Assembly (NCBI RefSeq): GCF_963966145.1
Contig: NC_091053.1
Location: 5,704,001 to 5,768,000 of the forward strand
From: Tenebrio molitor
Lineage: Eukaryota > Arthropoda > Insecta > Coleoptera > Tenebrionidae
Direction: 5' to 3'
Length of the DNA stretch: 64,000 bases
Part shown: positions 23,103-34,141 of the stretch, piece after piece
Position numbering within the stretch: the first letter of the stretch is position 1
Layout of the letters: each line of letters opens with the position of its first letter
The notes under the pieces: model-generated
What the model saw: the letters and a program-made list of their open reading frames with translations, nothing else
What the model was told of the DNA's origin: nothing
Databases searched by the model: none
Program-made: the position numbers and the translations under genes

Positions 23103-23526
23103 TGTTTCATTTAAAAAATATGTTGGGGGCGTCATTCGATCTTGCGTAAATTGTCGAAAGGACAATAATTTGTTTGGTCGTCCTTGAGGATGAGCTCACC
23201 GCCCCCTGTCCGATAAATAACGCATCGTTCGCAATTAAAAACGTAATTCGGTCCCCGAGGAGCCGTGCGGGTGTCAGCACCCCGCAATTACCACCCACAT
23301 CTTGTTAATAAGCGACCATCGGGTAGCAGGCGGTCCACTAATCAGTTTCCATCCGAAGATAGGTACGAGCGTTCATAAATTTAATTGGGTCCGAGGAGGA
23401 GAGCGCTCGTCGGATACGATAGCTCCCACTTTATCGCCATCAATTATCCGCCAGTGGCAAAACCAATGCGCAATTAAAGCCGATGGCCGGTGCCAAGAGC
23501 TCTTGAAATATTAACATAACACTCAC
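23103..23526 (-). other. Intron 3' of the exon
   Basis: Follows the GTGAGT donor at 23526 on the minus strand. Moderately GC-rich, apparently single-copy sequence without a second exon. No matching acceptor exon was recognised down to position 1, so this intron may exceed 23 kb. Confidence 0.5.
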
Positions 23527-23883
23527 CGTTCTCCGAATGACCAACAGGTTCTGGATAGATGACGGCCGTGTCGCTCCTCTGGAGGTACTCCTTGATCTTC
23601 TCGTCGTCCTCGGACTGCTCCCCGACGGCCGCCTTCACCGAGATCAGGTCGTTGGGGGCGTCTTCGGCCGAGCCGCCCGTCTTCAGCATCTTGGGCGGAC
23701 TGTGCATGCTGAGGCCGTTGAGGACCTCGTCGGGGACGGCGGCTTCGATGTGGACGCCGTTGAGGCGCTTGCGGAGCTCCTCGGGCGTCTCCACCAGCTC
23801 GTTGTGGTTGCTGTCGGGGCTCATCGAGGCGGGCAACAGACTCTCCCCCGAGCGGGTCTCCCCGCTCACCACGTCCAGCTCGA
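23527..23883 (-). CDS. Internal coding exon of an unidentified large gene
   Basis: This is the best coding exon in the window. On the minus strand the acceptor is TTATTCCTTGTTGCAG (AG at 23885-23884) and the donor is GAACG|GTGAGT (GT at 23526-23525). The 357 bp are phase 1 at both ends, giving 118 full codons. The exon can therefore be skipped without breaking the frame. The product begins ELDVVSGETR, contains MSPDSNHNELVETPEELRKR (residues 20-39), PNDLISVKAAV (76-86) and EDDEKIKEYLQRSDTAVIYP (91-110), and ends EPVGHSEN. It is acidic, rich in S, P, D and E, and has no Cys, Trp or Phe, so it is probably a disordered linker. Codons strongly prefer G or C at third positions, unlike the AT-rich flanks. 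I do not recognise the protein. A linker of a large neuronal or cytoskeletal scaffold (for example a neurobeachin/rugose-type BEACH protein) is only a weak guess. Confidence 0.8.
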
Positions 23884-23885
23884 CT

Positions 23886-24827
23886 GCAACAAGGAATAAA
23901 TTCGAAAAAAATCTCCTTGATAAATATCGAAATCCACTCGTAAATAGTGCGAAAATTTTGCAAGTCAAATTATTTTTACGACGTCGGAGGCGCATTTGCC
24001 CCCGAACAGACGAAATAAGGAACGGCGGTTTCAAATATGACAGCAGTGAATCAGTAAGGAGGCATAAATATGAAATATAGATCGACGATTGTGGCGGGTC
24101 CCGCTCCCGAAACACCCCCAATAAAATCGCATCTCGTCGGTGCGTACTCCCGATATCCCCCAGTCCATAACCATAACTCACCAGGGCCGCGATCATCCCA
24201 TAAACGCACCTCCGCACCTACGACACCATCCCCCCCGGATTTATGCGCGCCACTCTCCCGGATCTTCGGTTCCGGTTTGGCAAATCTCTAATTAACGGCG
24301 ACTCGACAGCGTCTTGTTAGTCGGATGCGGACCGAAAGAATAAAATAAGAGAGCCGGTCGGTAATAAAACGGGCTTTAATTTTTATTATCTTGTCATACA
24401 CTTATTTGATTTCGCAGGATAAAAATAATAAATTAAACTGGCAGCATAGCGGACGAAACAGCCGACAATAAAAACGCGAGCGCAGAAAGCTCCAAATTAC
24501 AGTGTGGCAGCTTATTCATGCTACGTAGATTCCAAAAGAAATGCACCAGGGAAGGGTATTGTCTCTATTAAAGCGGGACGGCTGGAGCTGCAGCTTATTG
24601 TCAACAGCCAAGTGTTTTCCCGTGCATTTACAATTTTTTTTGGTGTAAATTCCAATGTTGAAAAGTAATAAATGAATAAATTGAAAAAGTAATAAAAAGG
24701 AACTGAAATATATTGAAATATACTGCTTGCGATGAAAGTGTTAACATCAAAAGAGTGAGAAATAACAAAGACAAAATGGAGAACACAATGTAAAACGCAG
24801 ATCGACGGATGAAGTGCGAAGATAAGA
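23886..24827 (-). other. Intron 5' of the exon
   Basis: Upstream of the acceptor on the minus strand, with a pyrimidine-rich tract just before the AG. Apparent continuation of the open frame beyond the acceptor (to 24217) is intronic read-through. It contains CCATAAA (24198). No further exon is recognised. Confidence 0.45.
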
Positions 24828-24946
24828 ATATCGAGGCCGCGAAATCATTCTTTAACGTCCCGAGAGAAAAATTGTCGCCGAGGCCGCTTGCGGCCGAGGC
24901 TGCACAATCTCGAGGATGTTAAAGAATTTCGCGACCAAGGTGTACA
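24828..24946. mobile_element. GC-rich foldback MITE, copy B
   Basis: A full-length copy: GGCCGCGAAATCATTCTTTA on the left, AAATTGTCGCCGAGGCCGCT in the middle, GCGGCCGAGG, then CAATCTCGAGGATG and TTAAAGAATTTCGCG on the right. The outer arms (TTCTTTAAC / GTTAAAGAA) and the GAGA...TTGT/ACAA...CTCG segments pair. Same family as 9045, 58908 and 63079. Confidence 0.75.
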
Positions 24947-26382
24947 CGATATTTTTCACATTGTTAAAAGCAACGGCCGCGAAATTGGATTTCGCGGGCT
25001 GTTTTACGTACGTGAAATACATGATTTACACGTATAAAACATCAAAAAAATATGTGATAAAGTAAAGAGGTATAAAAGTACAAAAAAAAAAAATAATCAT
25101 GGTACGAACGGATTTAAAACTAGATCCTTGTTTGTTTTTATTTATTCGATAGAATGCACTCAAGTTAACAAGGTTCTTAAGCTGCATTTTAATACTTAAG
25201 AAGCCTCGCTCCTTACCACGTTGTACCAATCGAAAAGTACCTCTTGAGAGGATTTTAGGTTCGACAATTTTTTATTGACGTCAGTTTTTTTTTTCGGAAT
25301 TAAAATTTCCCTTTTACACCTGAGGGTTTTGACATCACCGAATCAGTCCAACTCAACGTCGACCTCATCCCCGGGATTGCCATTGGGGGGATCCATGCAA
25401 ATCCGGCAGCGTTATGGCTGTGTCATAAGACGGAAAAAATCCATCGAATGTCCGGCGTATCCGCACATATTGGCCCCTGACGGCTCGTACGAGGCCATAA
25501 TAAGAATCGGCGTCCGCGGAAGACCACTAAACCTTTTGTCCGAATGCATGGGGGCCGACGTGGCCCCCGATCCCATCTGATTATGCCGGAGCACGCGTGC
25601 GGGGAAACGTCCGAGGATATCCAGATTCAGCTCGGCTCCAGACAGATATGGACCACCGGAGGAACGTTCCGTGGCACGAACGCAATCTCTTTTGCTAGTT
25701 TAGCGCCGAATCACGATCGCTTTTCACCTTTACTCACTATCAATTTCCTAACAGTCTATTACGTTTATGTTCCGGAGCCAATCGGCTACGAAACGAGGAT
25801 AAAAGAGCTTCATTTTTACACCGTAAACACCGTTACAGTCTATAAAATTTGATCGCGCTTTATGGACCCACCGTTATTTTTTTTTCTCTTTTAATCGACC
25901 ACATTTCCATAGACATATTCCATCTCTTCTGCACATCACCAAAAGCGTCTCTCTCAAACCTCTCATCACCAACATTCTCCTCACGAATGTTTCCTCACTA
26001 CGTAGAAATAAACTCAAATAAAAACATTCCAAACAAAAAAAACCGATCAATTTACTCTTAAAGAAATCAAAAATTGCGTAATAATTATTTATTGGGATTA
26101 ATTCCCTCATACATCAAACGTGCGTGTGCAGCCAATCAGAGCGTTTGTTTTCGTCCAATCAAAAATGTTTATCGCGATAAAAACGTCCTACTACTCTGTC
26201 ATCTATCAAAAGTGATTAAAATTGCAAGCTACTCCTCTCAGATTCTCAAATTGTTTTTAATAATTGTGCTTTTAATAACTGTATTATAAATAAATAATTA
26301 CCTAACGTTAAAGTTTGCATTCAAGAAATAATCTTGCCAAAAATTTTCACTTAAACATTTTTGCTTTAGATAATTTTACTCC
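24947..26382. other. Non-coding stretch, no gene recognised
   Basis: Apparently single-copy DNA. Frames at 25275-25594 (both strands) have no domain. A 14-bp palindrome TTTATCGCGATAAA (26168-26181) lies just downstream of two CCAAT motifs (26132, 26156), a weak promoter-like grouping on the plus strand. Confidence 0.35.
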
Positions 26383-26628
26383 TTGAATTTGGGTATTTTT
26401 ATTCAAAGGTTAAACCCTCGAGCTAAAGCTCTCGGGCCTAATCAGGATAAAAATGTCCAAATCCAACTCGTAAAATTGTCAAAGCACAAAGTTTTCGTAA
26501 AATTGAAAAATTTATCCTACAAAAAAATTAGGTCTTGTTATTTTACCTTCCATTATTTAACTAACAACAATGGAGTGCCACAAAGAACTGCTCTGGAACC
26601 AATCCTTTTGTCAATATATTCTACATAA
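26383..26628 (+). pseudogene. LINE reverse transcriptase fragment
   Basis: The 81-codon frame ends with NNNGVPQRTALEPILLSIYS, a degenerate version of SGVPQGTALGPILFSIYIN, the RT block before the YADD box. Upstream HKVFVKLKNLS fits the usual preceding strand. There is no YADD downstream, because a stop follows directly. This is the longest of about ten isolated VPQG scraps in the window. Confidence 0.6.
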
Positions 26629-28683
26629 TCGATACTCCTTAATACTTATTAGAGTCATGTAAAACATTTTGTCGGTCTCCGTCTAGAAACTACTGATTTT
26701 CCATTCGTCTAAAGCGTCTTGAAAAGGGCATTTGGCATTTTAATGAAAGACTTTAGGTTGGCAGCACTGGGTGTAAATGTCATGTGGAATTTCTGTACAA
26801 TTTTTTAAGTGTGAAATATTGATATTGGGCAAATTTGCATCCTTTACCGCTAGCTGTGTATTTTGTATAGCAGAAGTGGAATTAGTAGAGGCTGAGGGGG
26901 TTATCCGACTTACGGGCGGGCGGCCACCAGGTCGACAACCCTCATGGACAACTTAGTGGCGACAGGTTAGGACGACGTTTGGAGGATTTGATTGACTTTT
27001 GTGGTGCCACAGTCGCTTCTTGGATCCAATGGAAGAAAAATAAATTCCCTATCCGGTAATATTTTAACAAAACTTATTATCTTTTGCTTTAAATAAATTG
27101 TCCGTCGAAAAAGTTGGGTGTATTACACGGCTAGAAAATGCTTTGCAAATGCTCGCACTTGTGATGCCTCGGCTGACGCCTCTGCCCGTGGACCGTGCTC
27201 GCACTTGCAAAATAACATTTGTATTTGATTGATTACCGATTTGGATTTTTTATGGCGTTTGTATTTGGTGTTTTGTACTATAGGACGTCGCCGTCACCTG
27301 GAGGGGTTGGGAGTCCCTCCTCGCGAATATTTCAGTCCTGAATGGGGTAATTATTATGTAAGACCTGTTAATCCTGATGGAATTAGGGATCCCTTTTTCC
27401 AGTGTTTGTATTAAAGGCATCATCCTCCGGCCGACTCCCTCAACTTATAAGGAATAGCGAATACCCGGAGATTCTTTTTCATGTTCGAAAATTGATTAAA
27501 AGTTTGAGACGCTTCGGTGTATTTAAGAGCATAAATTCTATGCATACTTCGATATTGAATTAAAGTGTTGTAATCAAACTCCCGAACATTTTCTCAACGG
27601 CGGCGAAATTTATTTATGTGTTGTTCTTCCTTTCCCTCGGAATAAAACATAAAAATGCAATTGACACCACGTCTGCAGGTCTATATTATTTTTATTGCCC
27701 GCCTGGAATTGATTGCTTCGCCAAATTAAGGCAGGGGTAGAGGTGATTTATCGCGGTTTTATTCCGAGTAAACAATGTACCCCGTGCTAATGTCATAAAA
27801 ACACACATAAAAATTATAAGTGGAGACCGATCCTGTCGATTAATTAAGGGTAGGTGCGTCGATGTGTGCGCACCGGAAAAAATTCCGTTGCCTGCCAACT
27901 GTTGCTGTTTGATTTGTAAATTAGGCCTATCTTCCCGATCTACCCCAAACCGCTTAAACTTGCTCGACTCACGCGAGTTAAGGTGAGTTCTGGAGTTGCG
28001 ATGCTATCACGGCGCCCCCATGTGCCATACGGGCCCTCTTAACTAATACTTCTTTAATTGGGACTGATTAAGCCGCATACCTGCAGCTGCCGTATTGTCC
28101 TCTACCTACGAAGAATCCGATGTGGGACAATTCATTACATACATCCCCCGGCTAGGGGCGAAAATGCCATCGATATATCCATCCAATTATTTTCTCTACT
28201 TTCCCTCTCTTGCACATGAAAAACGGACGTCTCACTCGGATTTTAAAAGCGACACACGAAACAAAATGGTTCTGAAAAGACTACGAACAAAGATGGTAAC
28301 TTACAATTCTTACCGTGAACCCATCCTTGGGCAACCAATTATTTTCTCGAAAATTTCCTTAACAAAGAGTATACTTTCTCTACATCACTATTAAGACAAG
28401 AAAAATTCTATTAGAATCTGTTAAAACAAATCTACATTGCCATTAAAAAAGAAAGGAACTATTGCGCATTTTTTTATTTCTTTGTTTTTAAATTTTTTTT
28501 CTTCGTTTATTTCTCTTTAGAATCATTTTGTTTTTTGTGTCGCTTTCTAAATGCGCATAACCAATAACGTCGCTATGACGGCGTCAGTTTTTATTTTCCA
28601 CCCTGTATAACGGCCATGACTTCAAATAAAATAATCAAGAAAATTATTTTCCCCTATTTCCTGGATTTTCTGTTCTAAATCTG
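26629..28683. other. Non-coding stretch, no gene recognised
   Basis: Unique-looking DNA. TTTATGG occurs at 27249. Frames at 27229-27414 and 28095-28394 have no recognisable domain. Confidence 0.4.
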
Positions 28684-28823
28684 CATCACGGATTACGCAT
28701 CATGGATCAGCTCTAACCTCACTTTTTGCTATGTTTGTGTTTTTAATCTGTAGAGTGACGAGTGGTGCGTTCACAATCGACTCTTCAACGCCAACTTTGA
28801 CGGGAAATTTAAATGAACACCTA
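28684..28823 (+). mobile_element. TIR MITE of the CACCACGGATTAC family, copy 1 (left end missing)
   Basis: Shares ATCACGGATTAC, ATCAGCT..., AACCTCACTTTTTG, GACGAGTGGTG and TTCACAATCGACTCTTCAAC with the fuller copy at 43143-43309. Only the right inverted repeat is kept here. Confidence 0.7.
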
Positions 28824-29224
28824 ATATATGACCAATGGATTCTTTTTTGCTTTATATTATTTTCACAATAGCGGATCGATAGGTGTAGTTTCCGCCACGT
28901 TGCTCTTCTTGGAGGAACTATAAATCCTCCTCTTCATTTTGTAGCTTGTAATGCACTAACCTGACTTATTATTTCGGCATAACTCTAAATGGCCTTATAA
29001 AATTTTCGCTTGAATACTGTGTTATTGTAAAAATACACATTTAGTTGTCAAATTTATTGCCAGTGGAGTTACGAACCGTAGTTTATGCGTTTTTCGTATA
29101 CTTCGAATGTTTATGACCACTTATAATGTCAAAGTGGCCATCATCTCGTAATTGAGACTTATGAAACTAATTCCGAGCCGAACCAGGTTTAAGGAAACAA
29201 AAAACAAGATCGTCAAATCAAAAG
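28824..29224. other. Non-coding stretch
   Basis: AT-rich DNA between two repeats. No feature was recognised. Confidence 0.4.
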
Positions 29225-29860
29225 TCAGATTAATACGGACTCCTCCACACAGGGGTTACGAAGAGTACGACAGAATCCTTGCAGATTACCTTCTGTGCTA
29301 TCGAGGGAGTATTTTCTGGATACAGATACCTGAGATGTTCCAGTAAACGAGGAAGGAAATTGAAATCAACTCTAATATTTCCTATGAGTCCAAAATCATG
29401 TTTCATTCTTGCGGACATCTCCAGGTACGCACAGTTTTCTTGCTTTGCAATTTCTACACCGTTCGCTCTTATCTTTGCAATTTTTCACATAAGAAATGCA
29501 AAGAAATAAAAAAATTATAATACGGACACCTCCTGTTACGGACAAAATGTTTGCTCCCTTCGATGTCCGTACTACATAGAAGTAAGGAAATTGGTATGAT
29601 TTCAAATATTTCCTCGCGTCTAAAATCTTCAAAAGTAATACACTGAGACGTTTCATTGCGTAACACCTTCCTATTGCGGACATCTCCAGGTACGGACAGT
29701 TATCTTGCTCCGCAATTTATACACTATTCGCTCTTAGCTTTCCAATTTTCTACATAAGGAACGCATAGAAATGAAAAAAATTCCAATACGGACACCTCCT
29801 GCGCGGACAAAACGTTTGTCCCCTTTGATGTCCGTACTACAGCGGAGTTAGGAGCTTTTG
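29225..29860. repeat. Tandem repeat of about 267-288 bp with GGAC motifs
   Basis: Units start near 29230, 29518 and 29785 with ATACGGACNCCTCC. Within a unit, TACGGACAAAA, GATGTCCGTACTAC and GCGGACATCTCCAGGTACG recur, so GGAC/GTCC occurs four or five times per unit in both orientations. The third unit is partial and the first is diverged in its left half. No open frame spans all units. Class unknown. Confidence 0.8.
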
Positions 29861-31924
29861 GAGTGTCCGCAACTGCTCCAGCTGACGCATTTCATTATGA
29901 CTTTTGTAAAAGTGGTCCAGCGCTTTTCCGGTGTCATTTAATGGTGAAAATGTGGCTTCCAAAGCCGCCTCACCTTGATTTAGAGTGCGGGCAACTAGCA
30001 TCCCTCCGAGAAGAAATCGGTTAAATGACGTGTGCGGCCGGGGTTGTTTGTCGGTATCAGCACGCGTCCCGACGACCTGCGGTGCCCGTCACCCGGTAAT
30101 TAATCGATTGTATTGTCTGGAAAGTAATTACCTGGCTCTGGCTGGCTTTCTGCTTTGGTGCCCGTTCCGCGACATATATCATCCTTCTGCTTCTGGTCAG
30201 CGGAGAGAAGCAGCACCCCCCCAGTGCGCCTGTTTACGCTTTTCTGCACCGATTAATTTTTAATTGGAAGCTTCGTCGAGTGTGAAGCCTGTTTTCCCCT
30301 GGACCGGGTCCAGTCGAGGAGGTGTTGCGCCATCTTCCTGCCGTTAGCGATAATTGAAATTAATTAGGGCCCGTTGGGGTGATGTATCGCGCGATCTCGC
30401 CGGAAACAACAACAAAAAGCTGCTGTTTTGTAGGGGGTGATATAGTGGCGTTCGGTGTGTATGTCATAGCGGAAAAACTTCGCCTCTCCCTACTTTTAAT
30501 TTAATAAGTAAAGTGTTCCGAAATTAATCTCATAATCTCGACTGGGCTGGACATCTATCACGACTGACGGGCTTTTGCAGTTGTTAAACATATTGGTAAC
30601 ACGTTGCTTGTCACCATGTCGACTTGGGTTTAGATGACATGTGCGACGTTCGATGGGTTAAGTAGATTACGATAATAGGGAAGTTTACCCAATGCGGACT
30701 GAACAGTTTCAATTATCAACAGGAAGAAATTTTCACTTTCAACACAAAAACTACCAACACGACCCAGTTCTCACTTTACAGATTCGCACAAATCGTGGGA
30801 ATCATCGCTAACACCTTCGCATCCAACGACTTCAACTAGCTACTTGAAAATTTTTCAGAAAATCCAAAATAATCATGGGATTAGTGAAGGTAAGCAACAT
30901 CGTACACGATTAGTTTTTGGATGGGAGGCCACGCTACTTCGTCGATTTTTTTTTAAATTTCTTTTATTTCACATTCCTACGTGGAAAAATAAATAATAAT
31001 TGTTAGTGATGCGGCCTCGATGCCGTGCCTCCTTTTATTTGTCGCAAAGAAAAACAAAATCTGGTGTTGTGGAGGAGCTAATACGTCTCATTTTTCCTAA
31101 TTTGGAAAAATACCCGACTAACGACAATCGCTATCAATTTAACACAATAACCGTAGGGTCCCCGTCGAATCGGGGATAATCCGATCGATCCCTGCCCATC
31201 CCCCCGGACGCGTGTATGTGTACAGAGGGCGATCCGGGAGTCCGGTGGCCGATGTCGGGCCCCGGAACGCAGGATGTCAGCCGCGATGCGGTGACGCTGT
31301 ACTTCACGGTCGACTGCTCTTGCACCAAGTGGACGCCGTGTCAAACCGCGTGTCACGGTGCCCTCATCTACGGCGACTCCACCATCCGATGCGTGTTGAC
31401 ATAGGCTCGCACATCCGAAAGAAAAGAAGCGCCGGCGATTGTTTAAACACTCGCTTTTTGCCAGATTCTGACAATCGGGACATTAGGAGCCCGTAAAAAG
31501 TCCCAAGGGAGCGGTGGAATAATTGATGTGGCCTGCAGGCAAGATAGTACTGATTGATGACATCACTATCGGAGACCGTGTCCGGCACACGATCATCGCC
31601 ATATTGAGACTTCCTTCCGGAGAGGACGGCCTTAATAGCACGGCCATGTGGACGCGATTCGTGACTTGTGGAGGGTGGCTGTGGCCGAATGACATGACAG
31701 TAAAATTTTAATGACGAAAATCAAAACTCGGGGGTGGGGGTGGAGATTTCACGCAAATCTGGACTGGGAATATGTTATAAGCGAAACGTAATACGCTGAA
31801 ACTTCTGAAAGTCATTCAAACCACCTAGTAAAACTTTTACACTTATTAATACATGACAATTGGCAGTCCCTAATTAGTAAGTTTTATTGTAAAATGTTTA
31901 TTTGGATAATAAAAGCAGTTCGTT
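29861..31924. other. Non-coding stretch, no gene recognised
   Basis: Unique-looking DNA. A cysteine-containing frame at 31216-31404 and the opposite frame at 31078-31356 have no family that I recognise and no splice borders. Confidence 0.4.
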
Positions 31925-31948
31925 GTTGAATCCTTGGGGCACTCCAGA
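31925..31948 (-). pseudogene. RT 'VPQG' motif scrap, minus strand
   Basis: The minus-strand frame reads SGVPQGFN, with CATCAGTCAAGG upstream. This is the LINE RT block before the YADD box. It is short and isolated, so it is supported mainly by the recurrence of the same motif elsewhere in the window. Confidence 0.35.
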
Positions 31949-33723
31949 CCTTGACTGATGTTACTTTCTTGTGTACTACGCGAGACTACAGCTAATTGAG
32001 CAGTGGACGCTGGAGGTAGCATCCCCGACCGTGAGACCCCAAGGAACGAATAATGAATGAAGATCTTTTGCAGCGCTGCAAAGCTAGACAGATGATATTT
32101 TCTGCGGACACGAATAGCACAGGTCCATAAGTGACGCTTTGCGGTGTCCATCTAAACACTGATTATTCTCTTCCCCCTCCATAAAGCGCACTTTCATTCT
32201 TATCGATTTCCTTCTAACCCACATTTTCTCTCTGTTCTGTCATGTTTTTGCCATTCTTTCTATTCATTTCTCAGTTAAAGCTTTCTCTTCCGATTTTCTC
32301 TCTCTAGATTTGTCTTTCCTTTAAGCTCTTCATTTAAATCAAAAAAGGTGAATCCCGTTCCTTGAAACCTCCACCCCGAGTGCTCACACTCTAACCCGAG
32401 CAATCATCCGACATTCCCCACTTAATTTAATTGTGATTTATCGTCGGGCATCTTCGACTCGTGGGTTAAATGCAACGCATTTCGCAAATTGGGCGTACCA
32501 CTTTGAAATTTATTGACCAGGTCGTCATCCCCGACTTAATGACGTCGGCGGAAAACTGCACAACGCATCGCAGGACTCATCCATCTATCATAGTTGAAGG
32601 TAAGTCAGCTATTAATAATTGTATTTACAACGAAAGACCGCATCATTGCCCCCATTTCTTCAGATGACGTTAAAGCGGATGACTCATAGGAATTATCGCA
32701 CCCTTGGCCGTTGTGTAATTAATCCGCTTAGGTTCGGAGTCGGAGCTTTTTTACGACACCCCCCTGGCGAAAAAAAGTCGGGGAAAAAAGCTCCAGGTGG
32801 AGGTAGACGAAGTGTCTTTTGATCGGAGAAATATGAATATGAAAGGGGAGTTTGTCGGGAGTGCAATCATCCCCCGTGCGACTGTGTAAATTGTTATTCT
32901 TTCCTGCGCTCGATCAACATAATATCGTTGGGGGAGCACTGTTGGGGCAGCTTCCAAAGAATAGGTGCACAATTAAAGCACTATTCTCCCGGCACGTGGT
33001 CCGGTGAGTGTCCATCCAAGCGAGAAGTCGTATGCAAAGAGGGCGGGGGTGCGTCATCGGTTCACCTTCAAATCGCAGATTTCCACCACCCCTTCCATAG
33101 GTGACGAACAATTACCATAATAATTAATAACCCGATTAGTTCGACCGGGTGATCGTGTATGTCGAATCCGAGTGCGGGCGACGTGTGTCCAGTTAAGTGA
33201 CACTCACCCTCTCGCGCCACCCCACATCTACCTACAAGGTAGGGGAGATAGGCGAGGGCTGCATCCGGCACCCCTGCAGAACTAATCGCTGTATAACGGT
33301 GCCAGATCGGCGAACAGTCCACACATCCGCGCGAGGGTTCTAATCTACATCCAGGCTTGGTACAGGGGAACCCGCATCGCGATCATGACTCACGGGGACA
33401 AATCGAATTACCGACAAATTAGCAAATCCGACTGACGTTATCGACGAAGGTAGGCAAGGATTTCACACCACGCACGATGATCCTGTGGAACGGGATCACT
33501 GGAACAAAGGATGGGAACGAGATCACATTAAAAAGGAAACAAATTGGAAAAAAATTGATGAAAGGGATTTTTCTTTCACAAACGCCAAACAAGTTTGTTG
33601 TTGCCTTTCACAGTCAAGTCTTAATGAACCAAACAACATCCCATTTTCTCTTTTGTTTCATTTTTGGTCTTCCTTTCACATTCAATTCTTAGTTAAAAGA
33701 GCAAACAGTAAGTGTACAATTTA
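31949..33723. other. Non-coding stretch, no gene recognised
   Basis: Unique-looking DNA. CCATAAA occurs at 32179. A pyrimidine-rich tract covers about 32160-32330. No exon is recognised. Confidence 0.4.
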
Positions 33724-33848
33724 TTGAAGTGAAAACTTCTTTAGGCGCACCACATACATTTTTTTCCGGGCAGTGAATCAGTTTCATGCGACACGTTAAA
33801 ATCGTTCGCATGACGCTAAAATCGTTCGCAGGAAGCTAAAATCTCGGG
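33724..33848 (+). mobile_element. 20-bp-repeat MITE/Helentron-like element, copy 3 (complete)
   Basis: Starts TTGAAGTGAAAACTTC, a small hairpin, then TTTAGGCGCACCAC, TTTCCGGGCAGTG, CAGTTTCATGCG, three 20-bp units around GCTAAAATCGTTCGCA, and ends GCTAAAATCTCGGG. The end agrees with the CCCGAGATTTTAGC end of the inverted copy at 59961-60089, so both termini are defined at about 125-129 bp. Confidence 0.8.
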
Positions 33849-33945
33849 AGTCGAGTTGAAGGAGAAAACATACTAGAAGAGATTTTAGCTATGATCGTAT
33901 GGATTTGGACGAATAATGGTGTCGATAGTAAAGGTGTTGAGATAG

Positions 33946-34141
33946 GTAGAGCTGTTGGATTTTCTCATGGGCTATGAGTCATATCTGCGCAAATGACGAA
34001 TATCGGTCTCAAGTAGGCGCTACAAACCGACCGGAAAACATCGTTACAGGTTACGTTAATTTCGTCTTTCTCTCGCCTATTTGCATGTATTTAAAAGTAG
34101 TTTTCAAGGTCACAGCTCATGAGAGAGTCCAACACCTCTAC
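33946..34141 (+). mobile_element. TIR MITE, copy 2 of 6
   Basis: Left end GTAGAGCTGTTGGATTTTCT followed by CATGGGCTATGAGTCA. Inside are GGTCTCAAGTAGGCGCTACA and AACCGACCGGAAAACATCG. Right end AAGGTCACAGCTCATGAG followed by CCAACACCTCTAC. It lacks the CTCCGCCTTCGCGCAGATAT part of the right arm. Non-coding. Confidence 0.8.

Noticed and set aside
23537..24080. Plus-strand open frames overlapping the exon
   Set aside because: They are antisense shadows of the GC-rich minus-strand exon; only the minus strand has matching splice borders and a plausible protein.
23884..24217. Extension of the minus-strand frame upstream of the exon to an ATG at 24217
   Set aside because: It crosses a good polypyrimidine tract and AG acceptor, composition becomes AT-rich, and the sequence looks non-coding; read-through into intron is simpler.
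31216..31404. Short cysteine-containing frame resembling a secreted peptide
   Set aside because: No signal peptide, no splice sites, no recognised cysteine spacing, and an overlapping open frame on the other strand; chance in GC-rich DNA.
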